This document shows positions 18,375 to 27,563 of a DNA stretch of 63,350 nt, in pieces. A program made the position numbers and the translations under genes. Every line of letters starts with the position of its first letter. The stretch's first letter is position 1. The stretch is from Herbaspirillum sp. RV1423 (lineage in GTDB: Bacteria; Pseudomonadota; Gammaproteobacteria; Burkholderiales; Burkholderiaceae_D). The stretch is from positions 1 through 63,350 of the forward strand of contig NZ_CBXX010000028.1 of NCBI RefSeq assembly GCF_000577615.1, given 5' to 3'. A model generated the notes under the pieces. It saw only the letters and a list, made by a program, of their open reading frames with translations, ran no database searches and was not told where the DNA came from.

Positions 18375-19148
18375 ATGAGCACTATGGATTTCAGTTACGG
18401 AACGACCAAGCCGTCTCATTGCAGCGACGCCGAATGGACGCTGCGCGTTCGCCTGGCGCATTGCTATCGCCTGGTCGATTATCTCGGCTGGACGGAGATG
18501 ATCTTCAATCATATTTCGGTGCGCGTGCCGGGGCCGGAGAATCACTATCTGGTCAATCCCTTCGCACTGAATTACAACGAAGTGACGCCGGTCAATCTGC
18601 TGAAGGTCGGCCTCGACGGCCAGCTCGTCGAGCCCTCCGACTACAAGGCAAATCCGGCCGGCTTCGCGCTGCACAGCGCGATCCACGGCGCGCGCGAGGA
18701 TCTGCATTGCGTCATCCATACGCACACCACGCCGATCTCGGCGGTGACGATGAAGCAATCCGGCTTCGAGCACAACGACTTCTACGGCGCGCAACTGTTC
18801 GGCCGCATCGGCTATCACGACTTCGAAGGCATCACGCTGTTTGCGGAAGAAAAGCAGCGCATGCTGGCCAGCCTCGGCAGCAAGCATATTCTGGTGCTGC
18901 GCAATCACGGCGTGGCGGTGTGCGAACAGGATATCCAGCGCGCCTTCTTCCTGCTGTGGACGGTGCAGCGCGCCGCCGAGATCCAGTCCGCCGGACGCGC
19001 CATGGGCGGCGAGGACATCCAGTTGAGCGACGCCGTGCGACAGAAATGCGCAGACCTGACCGCGCAACTGATTCGCAACGACGGCTTCGCGGTGCTGTTC
19101 TTTGAAGCCATCGTCAGGAAGATGCTGAAGGCGCAACAACTGATCTAG
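18375..19148 (+). CDS. Class II aldolase/adducin family protein
   Basis: This 257-aa protein has the class II aldolase zinc-site pattern, with HTH in HCVIHTHTTPISAV and a later His in RNHGVAV. An NHIS segment (FNHISVRVPG) marks the phosphate/substrate loop seen in this family. It follows the ApbA-type gene by about 30 bp. Members of this group cleave or decarboxylate small hydroxy-acids; a fuculose-phosphate-type reaction is not required. It may act on a side-chain fragment of the imported compound, which is inference. Confidence 0.87.
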   Translation: MSTMDFSYGTTKPSHCSDAEWTLRVRLAHCYRLVDYLGWTEMIFNHISVRVPGPENHYLVNPFALNYNEVTPVNLLKVGLDGQLVEPSDYKANPAGFALHSAIHGAREDLHCVIHTHTTPISAVTMKQSGFEHNDFYGAQLFGRIGYHDFEGITLFAEEKQRMLASLGSKHILVLRNHGVAVCEQDIQRAFFLLWTVQRAAEIQSAGRAMGGEDIQLSDAVRQKCADLTAQLIRNDGFAVLFFEAIVRKMLKAQQLI

Positions 19149-19291
19149 GAGCGATCTCCCGCCGGTCCCGGCGGCACGGGCGCAGCGGATCGTACCGTAT
19201 CGCTGCGCCGCCGTTCCTCTCCTCATATCGGCGTCAGGCCATCGTCCGCCGAACATCCATCCCGTTTATCGATGCCATGCACGTCATGAAT

Positions 19292-19320
19292 TTGATTTAT
19301 CGGATTCGCACGCCTACCAT
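19292..19320 (+). promoter_or_regulatory. Candidate promoter with an overlapping inverted repeat
   Basis: TTGATT (19292-19297) and TACCAT (19315-19320) are 17 bp apart. The arms TTATCGG (19297-19303) and CCGATAA (19324-19330) flank the -10, so a bound regulator could block it. It would drive the tautomerase genes and perhaps the second importer. Confidence 0.4.
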
Positions 19321-19414
19321 TGCCCGATAAGCTGTCCGCGCGCCGTCGCGCCGACGTCATGTCCCGTGCGCAGTCGTTGCGTCGGGATCGCCTTCATTCC
19401 TGTCCGGAGCACCC

Positions 19415-19621
19415 ATGCCTAATATAGAGATGTTTGTCGTCGAAGGCCTCAGCGACCAGCAAAAGGAAAAGCTGATCGATGCATTGACCGCCGCCACCGT
19501 CGAGGCCATCGATGCGCCCATCGATTCGATCCGCGTGTGGTTGTCGGAAATACCGGCCACGGATTTCGGCGTCGCAGGAAAATCGCTTGCCGCGATCGAC
19601 GCGGAAAAGCAGCGCGCATAG
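19415..19621 (+). CDS. 4-oxalocrotonate tautomerase-like protein with Pro1 but without Arg11
   Basis: This 68-aa protein is of the 4-OT family. After Met removal the N-terminus is the catalytic Pro (MPNIEMFVVEG). The position of Arg11 in the Pseudomonas 4-OT sequence is Leu (EGLSD), while Arg39 (SIRVWL) and Phe50 (DFGVAG) are kept. The substrate-carboxylate Arg is therefore missing. Its neighbour about 120 bp downstream is a paralog with the opposite loss. An importer operon context suggests a role on an oxo-acid. Confidence 0.85.
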   Translation: MPNIEMFVVEGLSDQQKEKLIDALTAATVEAIDAPIDSIRVWLSEIPATDFGVAGKSLAAIDAEKQRA

Positions 19622-19737
19622 AACGCTCCGCTCTTCGTCGTACAGCAGCACCGAACTTTTTCATCATCGCCAAGCCAGGTCGCATCGCATCATTGAACGA
19701 TCCGAGCGATCCGAACGATTCCATCCAGGAGAGCACT

Positions 19738-19956
19738 ATGTCCATCATTCAGGTCTTCTTCATTGCCGGACGCACCGACGCGCAGAAAGAGCGCCTGATT
19801 CGCGGATTGACCGATGCCGTCGTCGAGACCACAGGCATCGATCGCAATGACGTGCGCGTCATTCTCAAGGACATTCCCAACACCGAGTACGGCATCGCCG
19901 GCAAGACAGCAAAATCACTGGGGCGCGGCGTAGGCCGTCAGCCGGCAAGAAGTTGA
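19738..19956 (+). CDS. 4-oxalocrotonate tautomerase-like protein with Ser in place of Pro1
   Basis: This 72-aa protein starts MSIIQVFFIAGRTDAQKERLI, close to 4-OT paralogs that begin MPII. The catalytic Pro is replaced by Ser (codon TCC, one transition from CCC). Arg11 (AGRTD) and Arg39 (DVRVIL) are kept and Phe50 is Tyr (EYGIAG). The start at 19738 is set by GGAG and by homology; the long open frame from 19537 has no family support upstream. Alone it should lack the proton-transfer base, but it could pair with the 19415-19621 paralog in a hetero-oligomer. Confidence 0.85.
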   Translation: MSIIQVFFIAGRTDAQKERLIRGLTDAVVETTGIDRNDVRVILKDIPNTEYGIAGKTAKSLGRGVGRQPARS

Positions 19957-20267
19957 GGCGCCGCAGCGGCCGGAGCGCCGCCGCTCTCCAAAGTGGGGAC
20001 GCGGTGCTGCACTGAATCCGGTCACTGCACTCATTCAAACCTCTCCGAAAGCACCGTCGAATCAGCCTGCGAACCCGATGCGGTTGGCGGAAAATTCTCG
20101 TGCTGAATTTCGTAAAAAACGGCCGCATTCTTCCCATTTTGAAGACGGCGGTTTTGTCGCGTCCGTCGACAATGCAAGCGGTCGCGTGGCATGGTTTGTG
20201 CACTGGATGAAGAGGAAATCGTATCGCTGTTCAATTCTCTCTCATCATTTTTCAGGAGTGCATCAAC
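19957..20267. other. 311-bp intergenic region before the second binding-protein gene
   Basis: No gene or clear terminator is seen. The stretch has mixed composition, with a purine-rich segment (AGGAG) just before the ATG at 20268, and probably contains a promoter for the second transporter module. Confidence 0.5.
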
Positions 20268-21446
20268 ATGAAACTGTTCCATCAATTTGTCTCTGGTCTG
20301 CGGGCAAGCGCGTGCGCCGCTGCGGCGGCTGCGATCGTGATGCCGGCGTCTTCTTTCGCCGCCGACCTCAAGGTCGGTTTCATTACATCGCTGTCGGGTT
20401 CATCGTCTTCTCTCGGCATTCCTTACGGCAAGGGCTTCCAGGCGGCCGTCGCCTATATGCCCGAAGTCGCCGGCAAAAAAGTGGATGTGGTGCAGTTGGA
20501 CGACGCTTCCGATCCGAGCACGGCGGCACGCAACGCGCGCAAATTGATCGTCGAGGAAAAAGTCGATGTGCTGATCGGTACGCCCGGAACGCCGTCGGCG
20601 CTGGCCATTGCCGGCGTCGCGCGCGAACTGAAGACGCCTTTCATCTGCATCGCCAACGCCAAGCTGGAAGGCGAAGAGGGCGCGTGGATGGTCACCGTGC
20701 CGCAACCCACGCCGCTGATGATCCAGGGCGTGATCGAGCAGATGAAAAGCGCCGGCGTGAAGTCGGTTGCCTATATCGGATTTGCCGACGCCTGGGGCGA
20801 CATCGTCTATGACGCGCTGATGAAAGCCGCGCCCGCGGCCGGCATCCAGGTGGTCACGAACGAACGCTTTGCGCGCACCGACACCTCGGTGACCGGACAA
20901 GTCCTGAAGATCGTCGCGGCCAAGCCGGACGCCGTTCTGACCGGCACATCCGGAACCCCGGGCGCATTGCCTTACCTGGCGCTGGCGGCGCGCGGCTATC
21001 ACGGCAAGATCTATGGAACGCACGCCATCATCAATCCAGATTTCATCCGCGTCGGCGGCGCCGCGGTGGAAGGCCTGATCGCGCCGACCGGCCCGGTGGT
21101 GGTGGTCGATCAGTTGGCGGCATCGAATCCGACCCGCAAGATCGGCCTGGATTTCCGCGCCATCTATGAGAAGACATTCAAGACGGTGCCGACCGATGCC
21201 TTCGGTCCCTATTCTTTCGATGCATGGCTGCTGTTTGCCGACGCCGCCAAGCGCGTGTCGCCGAAGATCCAGCCGGGCACGCCGGAATACCGCACCGCCT
21301 TGCGCGACGCCATCGTCAACAGCAAGGAAGTGGTCGGCACGCAAGGCGTCTACAACTACAAGCCGGGCCAGCCTTTCGGCTCCGACCAGCGCGCGGTGGT
21401 GATGGTCAGGCTGGAAAAAGGCCAGTGGAAATATCTCGGCAAGTAA
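20268..21446 (+). CDS. Branched-chain-type ABC transporter substrate-binding protein (module 2)
   Basis: This 392-aa periplasmic protein has a signal peptide ending at SSFAA and a LivK-like fold (LKVGFITSLSGSSSSLGIPYGKG, VDVLIGTPGTPSALAIAG). It is a paralog of the protein at 12344-13510, sharing features such as NERFARTDTSVTGQVLKI versus the module 1 NERYQRTDTSVTAQTLKI and a C-terminal TQGVYN motif. The differing ligand-contact region suggests a related but different substrate. AGGAG precedes the start. Confidence 0.92.
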   Translation: MKLFHQFVSGLRASACAAAAAAIVMPASSFAADLKVGFITSLSGSSSSLGIPYGKGFQAAVAYMPEVAGKKVDVVQLDDASDPSTAARNARKLIVEEKVDVLIGTPGTPSALAIAGVARELKTPFICIANAKLEGEEGAWMVTVPQPTPLMIQGVIEQMKSAGVKSVAYIGFADAWGDIVYDALMKAAPAAGIQVVTNERFARTDTSVTGQVLKIVAAKPDAVLTGTSGTPGALPYLALAARGYHGKIYGTHAIINPDFIRVGGAAVEGLIAPTGPVVVVDQLAASNPTRKIGLDFRAIYEKTFKTVPTDAFGPYSFDAWLLFADAAKRVSPKIQPGTPEYRTALRDAIVNSKEVVGTQGVYNYKPGQPFGSDQRAVVMVRLEKGQWKYLGK

Positions 21447-21472
21447 TGCCGCAAGCGATTGAATGCAAGCGC

Positions 21473-21492
21473 GACGCCGCGCACGCGGCGTC
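21473..21492. other. GC-rich hairpin between binding protein and permease genes (module 2)
   Basis: GACGCCGCG and CGCGGCGTC form a perfect 9-bp stem with a 2-bp apex just before the LivH-like gene, at the same operon position as the hairpins in module 1. There is no U-run, so it is more likely an mRNA-stability element than a terminator. Confidence 0.5.
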
Positions 21493-21514
21493 CAACTGAA
21501 AAGAAGGTGGGTAC

Positions 21515-22570
21515 ATGGGGTGGGATGTCATTTTGATCCTGCTGTCGGACGGTATCGCCAACGGCGCAATTTATTTGCTGGCCGGTCTGGGCATGGTATT
21601 GATATTTTCCGTCACGCGGGTGGTGTTTGTGCCGTTCGGCGATGTCGCGGTGTTCGCCGCGCTCAGCCTGGCGGCATTCGAAAGCGGCGTGCTGCCGGGC
21701 ACGATCTGGCTGGTGCTGACGCTGGCGGCAATCGCGGTGCTGTGCGAAATCGGCGTGTTGCTGCGTCAGCGCGAACCGCGCAAGATCCCGCGCGCCGTGC
21801 TGTACTGGGGCATATTGCCGGCGGCGCCTTGCGCGCTGGCGGCAATCGTTTCGGCCAGCCATGCGCCGCAATTGCTGCAGATCGTCGCGGCGATCCTGCT
21901 GGTGGTGCCGGTGGCGCCGCTGTCGGCGCGCATATTGCTGCAGCCGATTGCCGACGCGTCGTCGCTGGTGCTGCTGATGGCGGCGCTGGTGATGCATTTC
22001 TTCCTGTCAGGACTGGGACTGATGTACATGGGGCCGGAAGGTTTCCGCACGAAGTTGCTGCTGGACGGCGCGCTCAATCTGACGCCGGATTTCAGCATAT
22101 CGATGCAGACGCTGCTGATGGTCGCGGCGGCGCTGGTGCTGAGCGTGCTGTTCTTCCTGTTCTTTGAACGCACCGTCAGCGGCAAGGCGCTGCGCGCGAC
22201 CGCGGTCAATCGCACCGGTGCGCGTCTGGTCGGCATTCGTCCGGCGCGCACATCGATGCTGGCCTATGTCTGCGCATCGCTGCTGGCGGGATTGATCGGC
22301 GTGCTGATCGCGCCGATCACCACGCTGTACTACGACTCCGGTTTTACGCTGGGCCTGAAGGCCTTTGTGGCCGCCATCATCGGCGGCCTGGTCAGCTACC
22401 CGTTGACAGCCGCGGGCGCGATCGCGGTCGGCATCGTCGAGAGTTTCGGTTCGTTCTGGAGCGGCGCGCTGAAAGACGTGATCGTGTTCAGCCTGCTGAT
22501 CCCGGTCCTGCTGCTGCGCTCGTATTACGCCACCCATTCGGATGAAGATGAAGAGGAGATCGATCAATGA
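21515..22570 (+). CDS. Branched-chain-type ABC permease, LivH-like (module 2)
   Basis: This 351-aa LivH-like permease has DGIANGAIYLLAGLGMVLIF at its N-terminus and GKALRATAVNRTGARLVGI in the loop, closely paralleling the module 1 permease. It also ends in an acidic tail ([10 protein letters not shown]). The stop overlaps the next start by four bases. Confidence 0.92.
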   Translation: MGWDVILILLSDGIANGAIYLLAGLGMVLIFSVTRVVFVPFGDVAVFAALSLAAFESGVLPGTIWLVLTLAAIAVLCEIGVLLRQREPRKIPRAVLYWGILPAAPCALAAIVSASHAPQLLQIVAAILLVVPVAPLSARILLQPIADASSLVLLMAALVMHFFLSGLGLMYMGPEGFRTKLLLDGALNLTPDFSISMQTLLMVAAALVLSVLFFLFFERTVSGKALRATAVNRTGARLVGIRPARTSMLAYVCASLLAGLIGVLIAPITTLYYDSGFTLGLKAFVAAIIGGLVSYPLTAAGAIAVGIVESFGSFWSGALKDVIVFSLLIPVLLLRSYYATHSDEDEEEIDQ

Positions 22571-24345
22571 CGGCGCGCATTCTACGTATTCTCGCCGCCG
22601 TCGCCATTGTGCTGCTGGCATTGGCGCCGGCCGGGCTGAGCAACTTCGGCGTCGGCCTGATGAACGACATCGGCATCGGCGCGCTGGTGGCGCTGGGGCT
22701 GGTGATGCTGACCGGCATCGGCGGCGTGACCTCGTTCGGGCAGGCCGCGTTTGTCGGTATCGCTGCGTATTCCACCGCCTGGCTGACCAGCGTCTGGCAT
22801 GTCTCGCCCTGGCTGGGACTGCTATTCGCCCTGGTACTGACCGCGGCGGCGGCATTGAGCATCGGCATGCTGACCTTGCGGCTGGGCAGCCATTTCCTGC
22901 CGATCAGCACCATCGCCTGGGGGCTGTCGGTGCCGCTGCTGCTGAGCAATATGGACGCGCTCGGCCGCCACACCGGCATCACCAATATCGTACCGGTGAA
23001 CATCGGCGGCTGGTCGCTGCAAAGCGCCGGCGCGATGTATTACCTGATCTGGCTGTGCGTCGGGCTGGCCTGCCTGTTTTGCCGCAACCTGCTGCAATCC
23101 CGGCAGGGACGGGCGTTGCGCAGCCTGCGCGGCGGCGGCGCTCTGCTCGCCAGCGTCGGCGCGGACGCCTATCGCCTGCGCCTCAAGCTGTTCGTGTTTG
23201 CCGCCTTGCTGTCGGCGCTCGCCGGCTGGCTGTACGCGCACAACAACCGCTACGTCAGTCCTTCGCCATTCGACGTGCGCGCCAGCATCGAGTTCTTGCT
23301 CATGGCGGTGATGGGCGGCCTCGGACAATTGCCGGGCGCGCTGATCGGCGCGGCCATCGTGATCCTGCTGAAAAACAGTTTGCAGGATGTGCTGCCGCTG
23401 TTGTCGGCGCGCGGCGGCCAACTGGAAGTGATCGTCTTCAGCCTGCTGTTTCTGCTGCTGCTGCATCGCGCGCGCGCCGGCTTTTGCGGTTTCGTCCTGC
23501 GCAAGCTGGGGCCGCGCCTGAAACCGGCCATGCCGCCGCACACCGAAGTGGCGCAGCCGCTGGCGCCGCGGCAGCAGCCGCAGGCCGGCAGCAAGATACT
23601 GTCGGTGCAGGGCGCGGTGAAGCGTTTCGGCGGACTGGTCGCGGTCAATCAGGTCAGCTTCGACGTCCGCGCAGGCGAGATCGTCGGCCTGATCGGACCC
23701 AACGGCGCGGGCAAATCGACCATGTTCAATCTCGTCACCGGCGCAGCTTCGCTGAGCGACGGCAGCGTGCATTTCCTCGGTGCGGATGTGACGCATCTGT
23801 CGCAGCGCGCCGTGGCGCGGCTCGGCATGGCGCGCACTTTCCAGCACGTCAAGCTGCGGCCGCAGATGACGCTGTTGGACAATGTCGCGCTTGGCGCGCA
23901 TCTGCGCACGGGAGCGGGGCTGGTCGCCGCGGGCCTGTGTCTGGATCGCGACGAAGAGGCGCGCATATTCCATGAAGCGCGCGCGCAACTGGCGCGCATC
24001 GGCCTGGCCGAGCGCGAACATGAACTGGCTGGTTCGCTGCCGCTGGGCACGCAGCGCATGCTGGAAATCGCCCGCGCGCTGGTGGCCGACCCGGTGCTGC
24101 TGGTGCTGGACGAACCTGCCGCCGGCCTGCGCCACGCCGAAAAGCAGGCCCTCGGAGAATTGCTGCGCCAATTGCGGCGGCAAGGCGTCACGATTTTGAT
24201 CGTTGAACATGACATGGACTTTGTGATGAAGCTGGTAGACCGGCTGGTGGTGATGAACTTCGGCAGCAAACTGATGGAAGGCGATCCTGCCGCCGTGCGG
24301 CGCGATCCGCAGGTGCAGGCCGCCTATCTGGGAGGCGCGGTATGA
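22567..24345 (+). CDS. Fused LivM permease-LivG ATPase (module 2)
   Basis: This 592-aa protein has a LivM-like domain (about residues 1-310, [18 protein letters not shown]) and a LivG ATPase (about 340-592) with [15 protein letters not shown] as a degenerate signature and [12 protein letters not shown]. It is the paralog of the 14667-16487 fusion. Both LivG signatures deviate from LSGGQ/LSLGQ, here the more strongly. Confidence 0.92.
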   Translation: MTARILRILAAVAIVLLALAPAGLSNFGVGLMNDIGIGALVALGLVMLTGIGGVTSFGQAAFVGIAAYSTAWLTSVWHVSPWLGLLFALVLTAAAALSIGMLTLRLGSHFLPISTIAWGLSVPLLLSNMDALGRHTGITNIVPVNIGGWSLQSAGAMYYLIWLCVGLACLFCRNLLQSRQGRALRSLRGGGALLASVGADAYRLRLKLFVFAALLSALAGWLYAHNNRYVSPSPFDVRASIEFLLMAVMGGLGQLPGALIGAAIVILLKNSLQDVLPLLSARGGQLEVIVFSLLFLLLLHRARAGFCGFVLRKLGPRLKPAMPPHTEVAQPLAPRQQPQAGSKILSVQGAVKRFGGLVAVNQVSFDVRAGEIVGLIGPNGAGKSTMFNLVTGAASLSDGSVHFLGADVTHLSQRAVARLGMARTFQHVKLRPQMTLLDNVALGAHLRTGAGLVAAGLCLDRDEEARIFHEARAQLARIGLAEREHELAGSLPLGTQRMLEIARALVADPVLLVLDEPAAGLRHAEKQALGELLRQLRRQGVTILIVEHDMDFVMKLVDRLVVMNFGSKLMEGDPAAVRRDPQVQAAYLGGAV

Positions 24346-25085
24346 ACGGCGCCGATGCAATCAAGCCCATCTTTGAAATCGACAAGCTGTTCGTCAACTA
24401 TGGCCACGTGGAAGCGGTGCGCGGCATTTCGATCAGCCTGATGCCGGGCCAGATCATTTCCGTGATCGGCCCCAACGGCGCCGGCAAGACCTCGTTGCTG
24501 GCGGCGGCCATGGGTCTGCTGCCGTCGGCGGGCGATTTGCGGCTGGACGGCGAGTCGCTGGCCGGCGTGGGCGTGGAAGAGCGCGTCGAACGCGGCCTGT
24601 GCCTGGTGCCGGAAAAGCGCGAACTGTTCGGCGACATGTCGGTGCTCGACAACCTGACGCTGGGCGCATACAGCCGGCGCTATCCCGCCGCGCAATTCAG
24701 GCGCAAGCTCGAACAGGTGTACGCGCGCTTTCCGCGCCTGGCGGAGCGCCGCAGCCAGCGTTCCAACACCTTGTCCGGCGGCGAGCGTCAGATGCTGGCG
24801 CTGGGCCGCGCATTGATGGCCGAACCGCGCGTGCTGCTGCTGGATGAACCCAGCCTCGGCCTGGCGCCGCTGATCGTCGCCGAAATCCTGGCGATCGTGC
24901 GCGGTTTGCGCGACGACGGCGTATCCATCGTGCTGGTGGAACAGAACGCGCTGGCGGCCTTGCAGAGTTCGGACTACGGCTTCGTGCTGGAAACCGGCGA
25001 AGTCGCGCTGTCTGGAAATTCAGCCGAACTGGCCAGGGATGCGCGCGTCCATGCGACCTATCTGGGCGGCAGCACCGAGGATTGA
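24342..25085 (+). CDS. Branched-chain-type ABC ATPase, LivF-like (module 2)
   Basis: This 247-aa ATPase has [23 protein letters not shown] and [13 protein letters not shown]. It overlaps the fused gene by four bases and ends the second importer operon, which closes with the hairpin terminator at 25174. Confidence 0.92.
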   Translation: MNGADAIKPIFEIDKLFVNYGHVEAVRGISISLMPGQIISVIGPNGAGKTSLLAAAMGLLPSAGDLRLDGESLAGVGVEERVERGLCLVPEKRELFGDMSVLDNLTLGAYSRRYPAAQFRRKLEQVYARFPRLAERRSQRSNTLSGGERQMLALGRALMAEPRVLLLDEPSLGLAPLIVAEILAIVRGLRDDGVSIVLVEQNALAALQSSDYGFVLETGEVALSGNSAELARDARVHATYLGGSTED

Positions 25086-25173
25086 GGCGTATCGCACGAT
25101 CGGCGGCGCCATATGGAGGTCGCTGCAAAGATCATTTGGCGGGTCTGGACGGGAAAATGTTTGGACCTTTTAC

Positions 25174-25201
25174 AGGGGCACGCTTGCGTGCCCCTTTTTT
25201 T
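25174..25201 (+). terminator. Rho-independent terminator of the second importer operon
   Basis: GGGGCACGC (25175-25183) and GCGTGCCCC (25186-25194) form a 9-bp stem with a TT loop, followed by seven T residues. It also separates this operon from the convergent sensor operon. Confidence 0.9.
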
Positions 25202-25234
25202 GATCGTCGCGCAACGCCAATCGGTTTTGCCTGC

Positions 25235-25444
25235 TCACCATGCTCCCTGCATGCCATCCATCTCATGAAGGCAGGACGACAGTTTCTTTTCGATGGCCCG
25301 GCATCCTTCCCATATCACGCGGTATTTGAGGATGTCTTTGTTGATCCATTCCTGCGCCAGCAGACGTTCGCCGATGTGAAGTTCGGGGAGCAGATACAGA
25401 AAGTTGGCGCGCCAGATTTCCTGCGGCGTTTGCATCGGCATCAT
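25235..25444 (-). CDS. 69-aa protein of unknown function, last gene of the split-sensor operon
   Basis: This small soluble protein (MMPMQTPQEIWRANFL...) is rich in Trp, Leu and Glu and lacks a signal peptide or membrane segment. Its start overlaps the histidine kinase stop by four bases, so it is likely co-translated. I recognise no family. Its conservation in this operon would decide whether it is real and functional. Confidence 0.5.
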   Translation of the reverse strand: MMPMQTPQEIWRANFLYLLPELHIGERLLAQEWINKDILKYRVIWEGCRAIEKKLSSCLHEMDGMQGAW

Positions 25445-26370
25445 GAGAGCGGAATGGACAGTTCAATCAAGGTGCCGCAATTGTCTTCGCCCTTCTGGAT
25501 CGACAGCGTGCCGCCGGCCTGCATCGCCCGGATACGCATGTCGATCAGACCCACGCCGGGAGTGAAACGCTCGGCAATGCCCTTGCCGTCATCCAGGATG
25601 GAGATATACAGCATGTGCTGACGCGATTGGGCGTTCATGGAGATGAGCAGATTTGTCGCGCGCGAATGCTTGATCGCATTCAGGAGCGCTTCCCGAATGA
25701 TCCGGTAGATGGTGATCGAGCGGGTGCGATCGATGGATTGTTCGATCTTGCGCGTGAGGTTGTGTTGCAGTTTCGGATGCAAGGGGGAAATCTCGTCGTA
25801 GTGAGAAATCAGGTCTTCCAGCGCCGTAATCAGGCCGATCGACTCGACGATCTCGACATGGACCTTCTTGATGATGGCGCGGCTCACGGAATAGGCGCGA
25901 TCGATCTCCAGCATGGACCTGTTCAAAATGGTCGCGATATTATTCTGGCCTTGCGCCAGCGTGAGGCATTCTTCCATTTTTCGTTTGGCGAATATCAGGC
26001 ATGGGTTCAGTTCGTCGTGGAGACTGGCGCATAGACGACTATCCTCGCCGTCCATGCGATTGGCAAGTTCGGTGAATGCCGAACTGACATCCAACTGTGA
26101 ATTGACGACTCCGGCAAGCTTTTCTTTTTCTGCGATATATAAAAGGTAAAGGACCGCGATGACAACATAGGCGGGAAATAATTTGCTCAGGTCATGCGTG
26201 CTTCCATCAAAAATGAAAGGCAAATGACATAGCAGCAGCAAGGCGGACAACCAGAATATCTTGTTCGCATAGTTGATGTACGGCGGCGCGCCTGCAACCG
26301 CGCCGATCCCTGCCGGCATAAGCAATACGGGCAATGCTGCGAGTATGGACAGCAGGGTGGGCGATTGCAT
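25441..26370 (-). CDS. HisKA_3-type sensor histidine kinase with a minimal membrane domain
   Basis: This 309-aa protein has three predicted membrane segments in the first 85 residues (LLSILAALPVLLMP, IFWLSALLLLCHLPF, YVVIAVLYLLYI) but no periplasmic sensor domain. The DHp helix has the NarX/DegS-type phosphoacceptor (SLHDELNP, about residues 118-125), followed by an N-box (REALLNAIKHS) and a G-box (ILDDGKGI). The partner regulator is three genes upstream in the same operon. Sensing is probably delegated to the neighbouring PAS and DUF1805 proteins. Confidence 0.85.
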   Translation of the reverse strand: MQSPTLLSILAALPVLLMPAGIGAVAGAPPYINYANKIFWLSALLLLCHLPFIFDGSTHDLSKLFPAYVVIAVLYLLYIAEKEKLAGVVNSQLDVSSAFTELANRMDGEDSRLCASLHDELNPCLIFAKRKMEECLTLAQGQNNIATILNRSMLEIDRAYSVSRAIIKKVHVEIVESIGLITALEDLISHYDEISPLHPKLQHNLTRKIEQSIDRTRSITIYRIIREALLNAIKHSRATNLLISMNAQSRQHMLYISILDDGKGIAERFTPGVGLIDMRIRAMQAGGTLSIQKGEDNCGTLIELSIPLS

Positions 26371-26376
26371 ACCGGA

Positions 26377-26715
26377 TTATTTTCCGCTCAGGATATTCAA
26401 CGCAGCCGCGCCGTCCATTCCCGGCGTGATACCGAGTTCGGCGGCAGCGTGGCTGACGGCGGTAACCCTGGCGGCTTTCATTTCATCGTAGTTGTTGACG
26501 CCGGTCACAATCGCGCACGCCTCGCGGGTCTTGTTGCAAGTTTCGACGTTGATATATCCGCATGCCAGAAATCCTTTTTCTTCCGTCATGATAAGAAGGG
26601 GCTTCTTGAGTTGGAAATGTAAATTCTTGTCTTGCATGTTCAAGTCCTTTGCTTGTAGATTGAGAGAAAAAAATGTTGCAATTGCTGCGGGTACTGCTAC
26701 TGAAATAAATTTCAT
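26377..26715 (-). CDS. Secreted DUF1805 (YunC-like) protein
   Basis: This 112-aa protein has a Sec signal peptide (cleavage likely after LNLQA) and a mature part fitting DUF1805: KGFLACGYINVETCNKTREACAIVTGVNNYDEM and an AAELGITPGMDG loop. The usual family member (YunC) is cytoplasmic, so a periplasmic version is unusual. Its stop lies six bases before the kinase start and its start overlaps the PAS gene stop. It is a candidate ligand-binding partner of the kinase. Confidence 0.75.
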   Translation of the reverse strand: MKFISVAVPAAIATFFSLNLQAKDLNMQDKNLHFQLKKPLLIMTEEKGFLACGYINVETCNKTREACAIVTGVNNYDEMKAARVTAVSHAAAELGITPGMDGAAALNILSGK

Positions 26716-27563
26716 TTGGCCGTTTCTGCGTTGAGTAAATTTCGCGATGTATTCTCGATCACTTCACTGATTTTCTCGTTGTCTGACGTAGTGGTGAATG
26801 CCTTGATGAAGGTCGCTTCTGCGTCCTTATTGGCGCCATCGAGTTGCGAAATATCGATGTTGATGCAGATGAATCCAATCAAATTCTTGTCCTGATAAAG
26901 TGGGATCGTGGTGGACTTCACTTTTCGGCCATCCTTTGTCGTCAACGCGTAAGAGATGTAATTCGGCCCCTCTTCCTCGGTCGCGGCATAGCTCTTGATC
27001 AATTCGTAGCCGAAATTCGTGGTCGAATCGCCGACGCGGCGCCCCGTAATGGGATTCTGGATGGCCACAATGCTTTTCATCGGATTCCTGGTGTCATGCA
27101 AGACGATTTCTACATTGGTACCAGCCAAGGTCTGTCCGATGCCGTCAACAATACTTTTGTAAGAACGCAATGGATCATCTTGCGTCTTGATTCTGTATCC
27201 AGCGTAGTTCGGTTTCTTGAGCAAAGCCGCGTAGCGACTTTTCTGGTCGTCGTTCAACTGCAGTGCGATGCTATTGCCTTGTCCGATATAGATCAGTTCG
27301 CCGGCAGCGCGACTATCGGGAAAACGGGAGAAATAATCGACCGCTTGCATGAATCTTGCAACATCGAGATACAAGCCGCCGTCCGGTTTTACTCGCACCG
27401 GGTAATAGGCGCCATAGCTGGCAAGTGCCTTCCCTTTCAATAGGGTTCCTTTTTCCCGGGATTTTTCCCCTACAAGGAATATTGCACAAACAACAGCCAG
27501 GAGAATGAGCAGCGCCGGCAACAAGATCCAGGCTATTTGCTTGATGATGTTTTTCTCTTTCAT
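26712..27563 (-). CDS. Membrane-anchored YheO-type PAS protein without HTH
   Basis: This 283-aa protein begins with a positively charged MKEKNIIKQ, then one membrane segment (WILLPALLILLAVVCAIFLVG, about residues 12-32). The C-terminal half has the YheO-like PAS pattern: GIGQTLAGTNVEIVLHD, NPITGRRVGD, KSTTIPLYQDKNLIGFICINIDI. YheO-family regulators normally carry this PAS N-terminal to a DNA-binding HTH; here no HTH is present. By the positive-inside rule the PAS lies in the periplasm. It overlaps its operon neighbours by four bases on each side. Confidence 0.75.
   Translation of the reverse strand: MKEKNIIKQIAWILLPALLILLAVVCAIFLVGEKSREKGTLLKGKALASYGAYYPVRVKPDGGLYLDVARFMQAVDYFSRFPDSRAAGELIYIGQGNSIALQLNDDQKSRYAALLKKPNYAGYRIKTQDDPLRSYKSIVDGIGQTLAGTNVEIVLHDTRNPMKSIVAIQNPITGRRVGDSTTNFGYELIKSYAATEEEGPNYISYALTTKDGRKVKSTTIPLYQDKNLIGFICINIDISQLDGANKDAEATFIKAFTTTSDNEKISEVIENTSRNLLNAETAK

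Noticed and set aside
22822..24360. 512-aa minus-strand frame
   Set aside because: Antisense of the LivM-LivG fusion; Gln/Arg/His-rich composition typical of shadow frames.
25174..25201. Riboswitch-like structure at the end of the importer operon
   Set aside because: It is a simple stem followed by T's after a stop codon, so a terminator.
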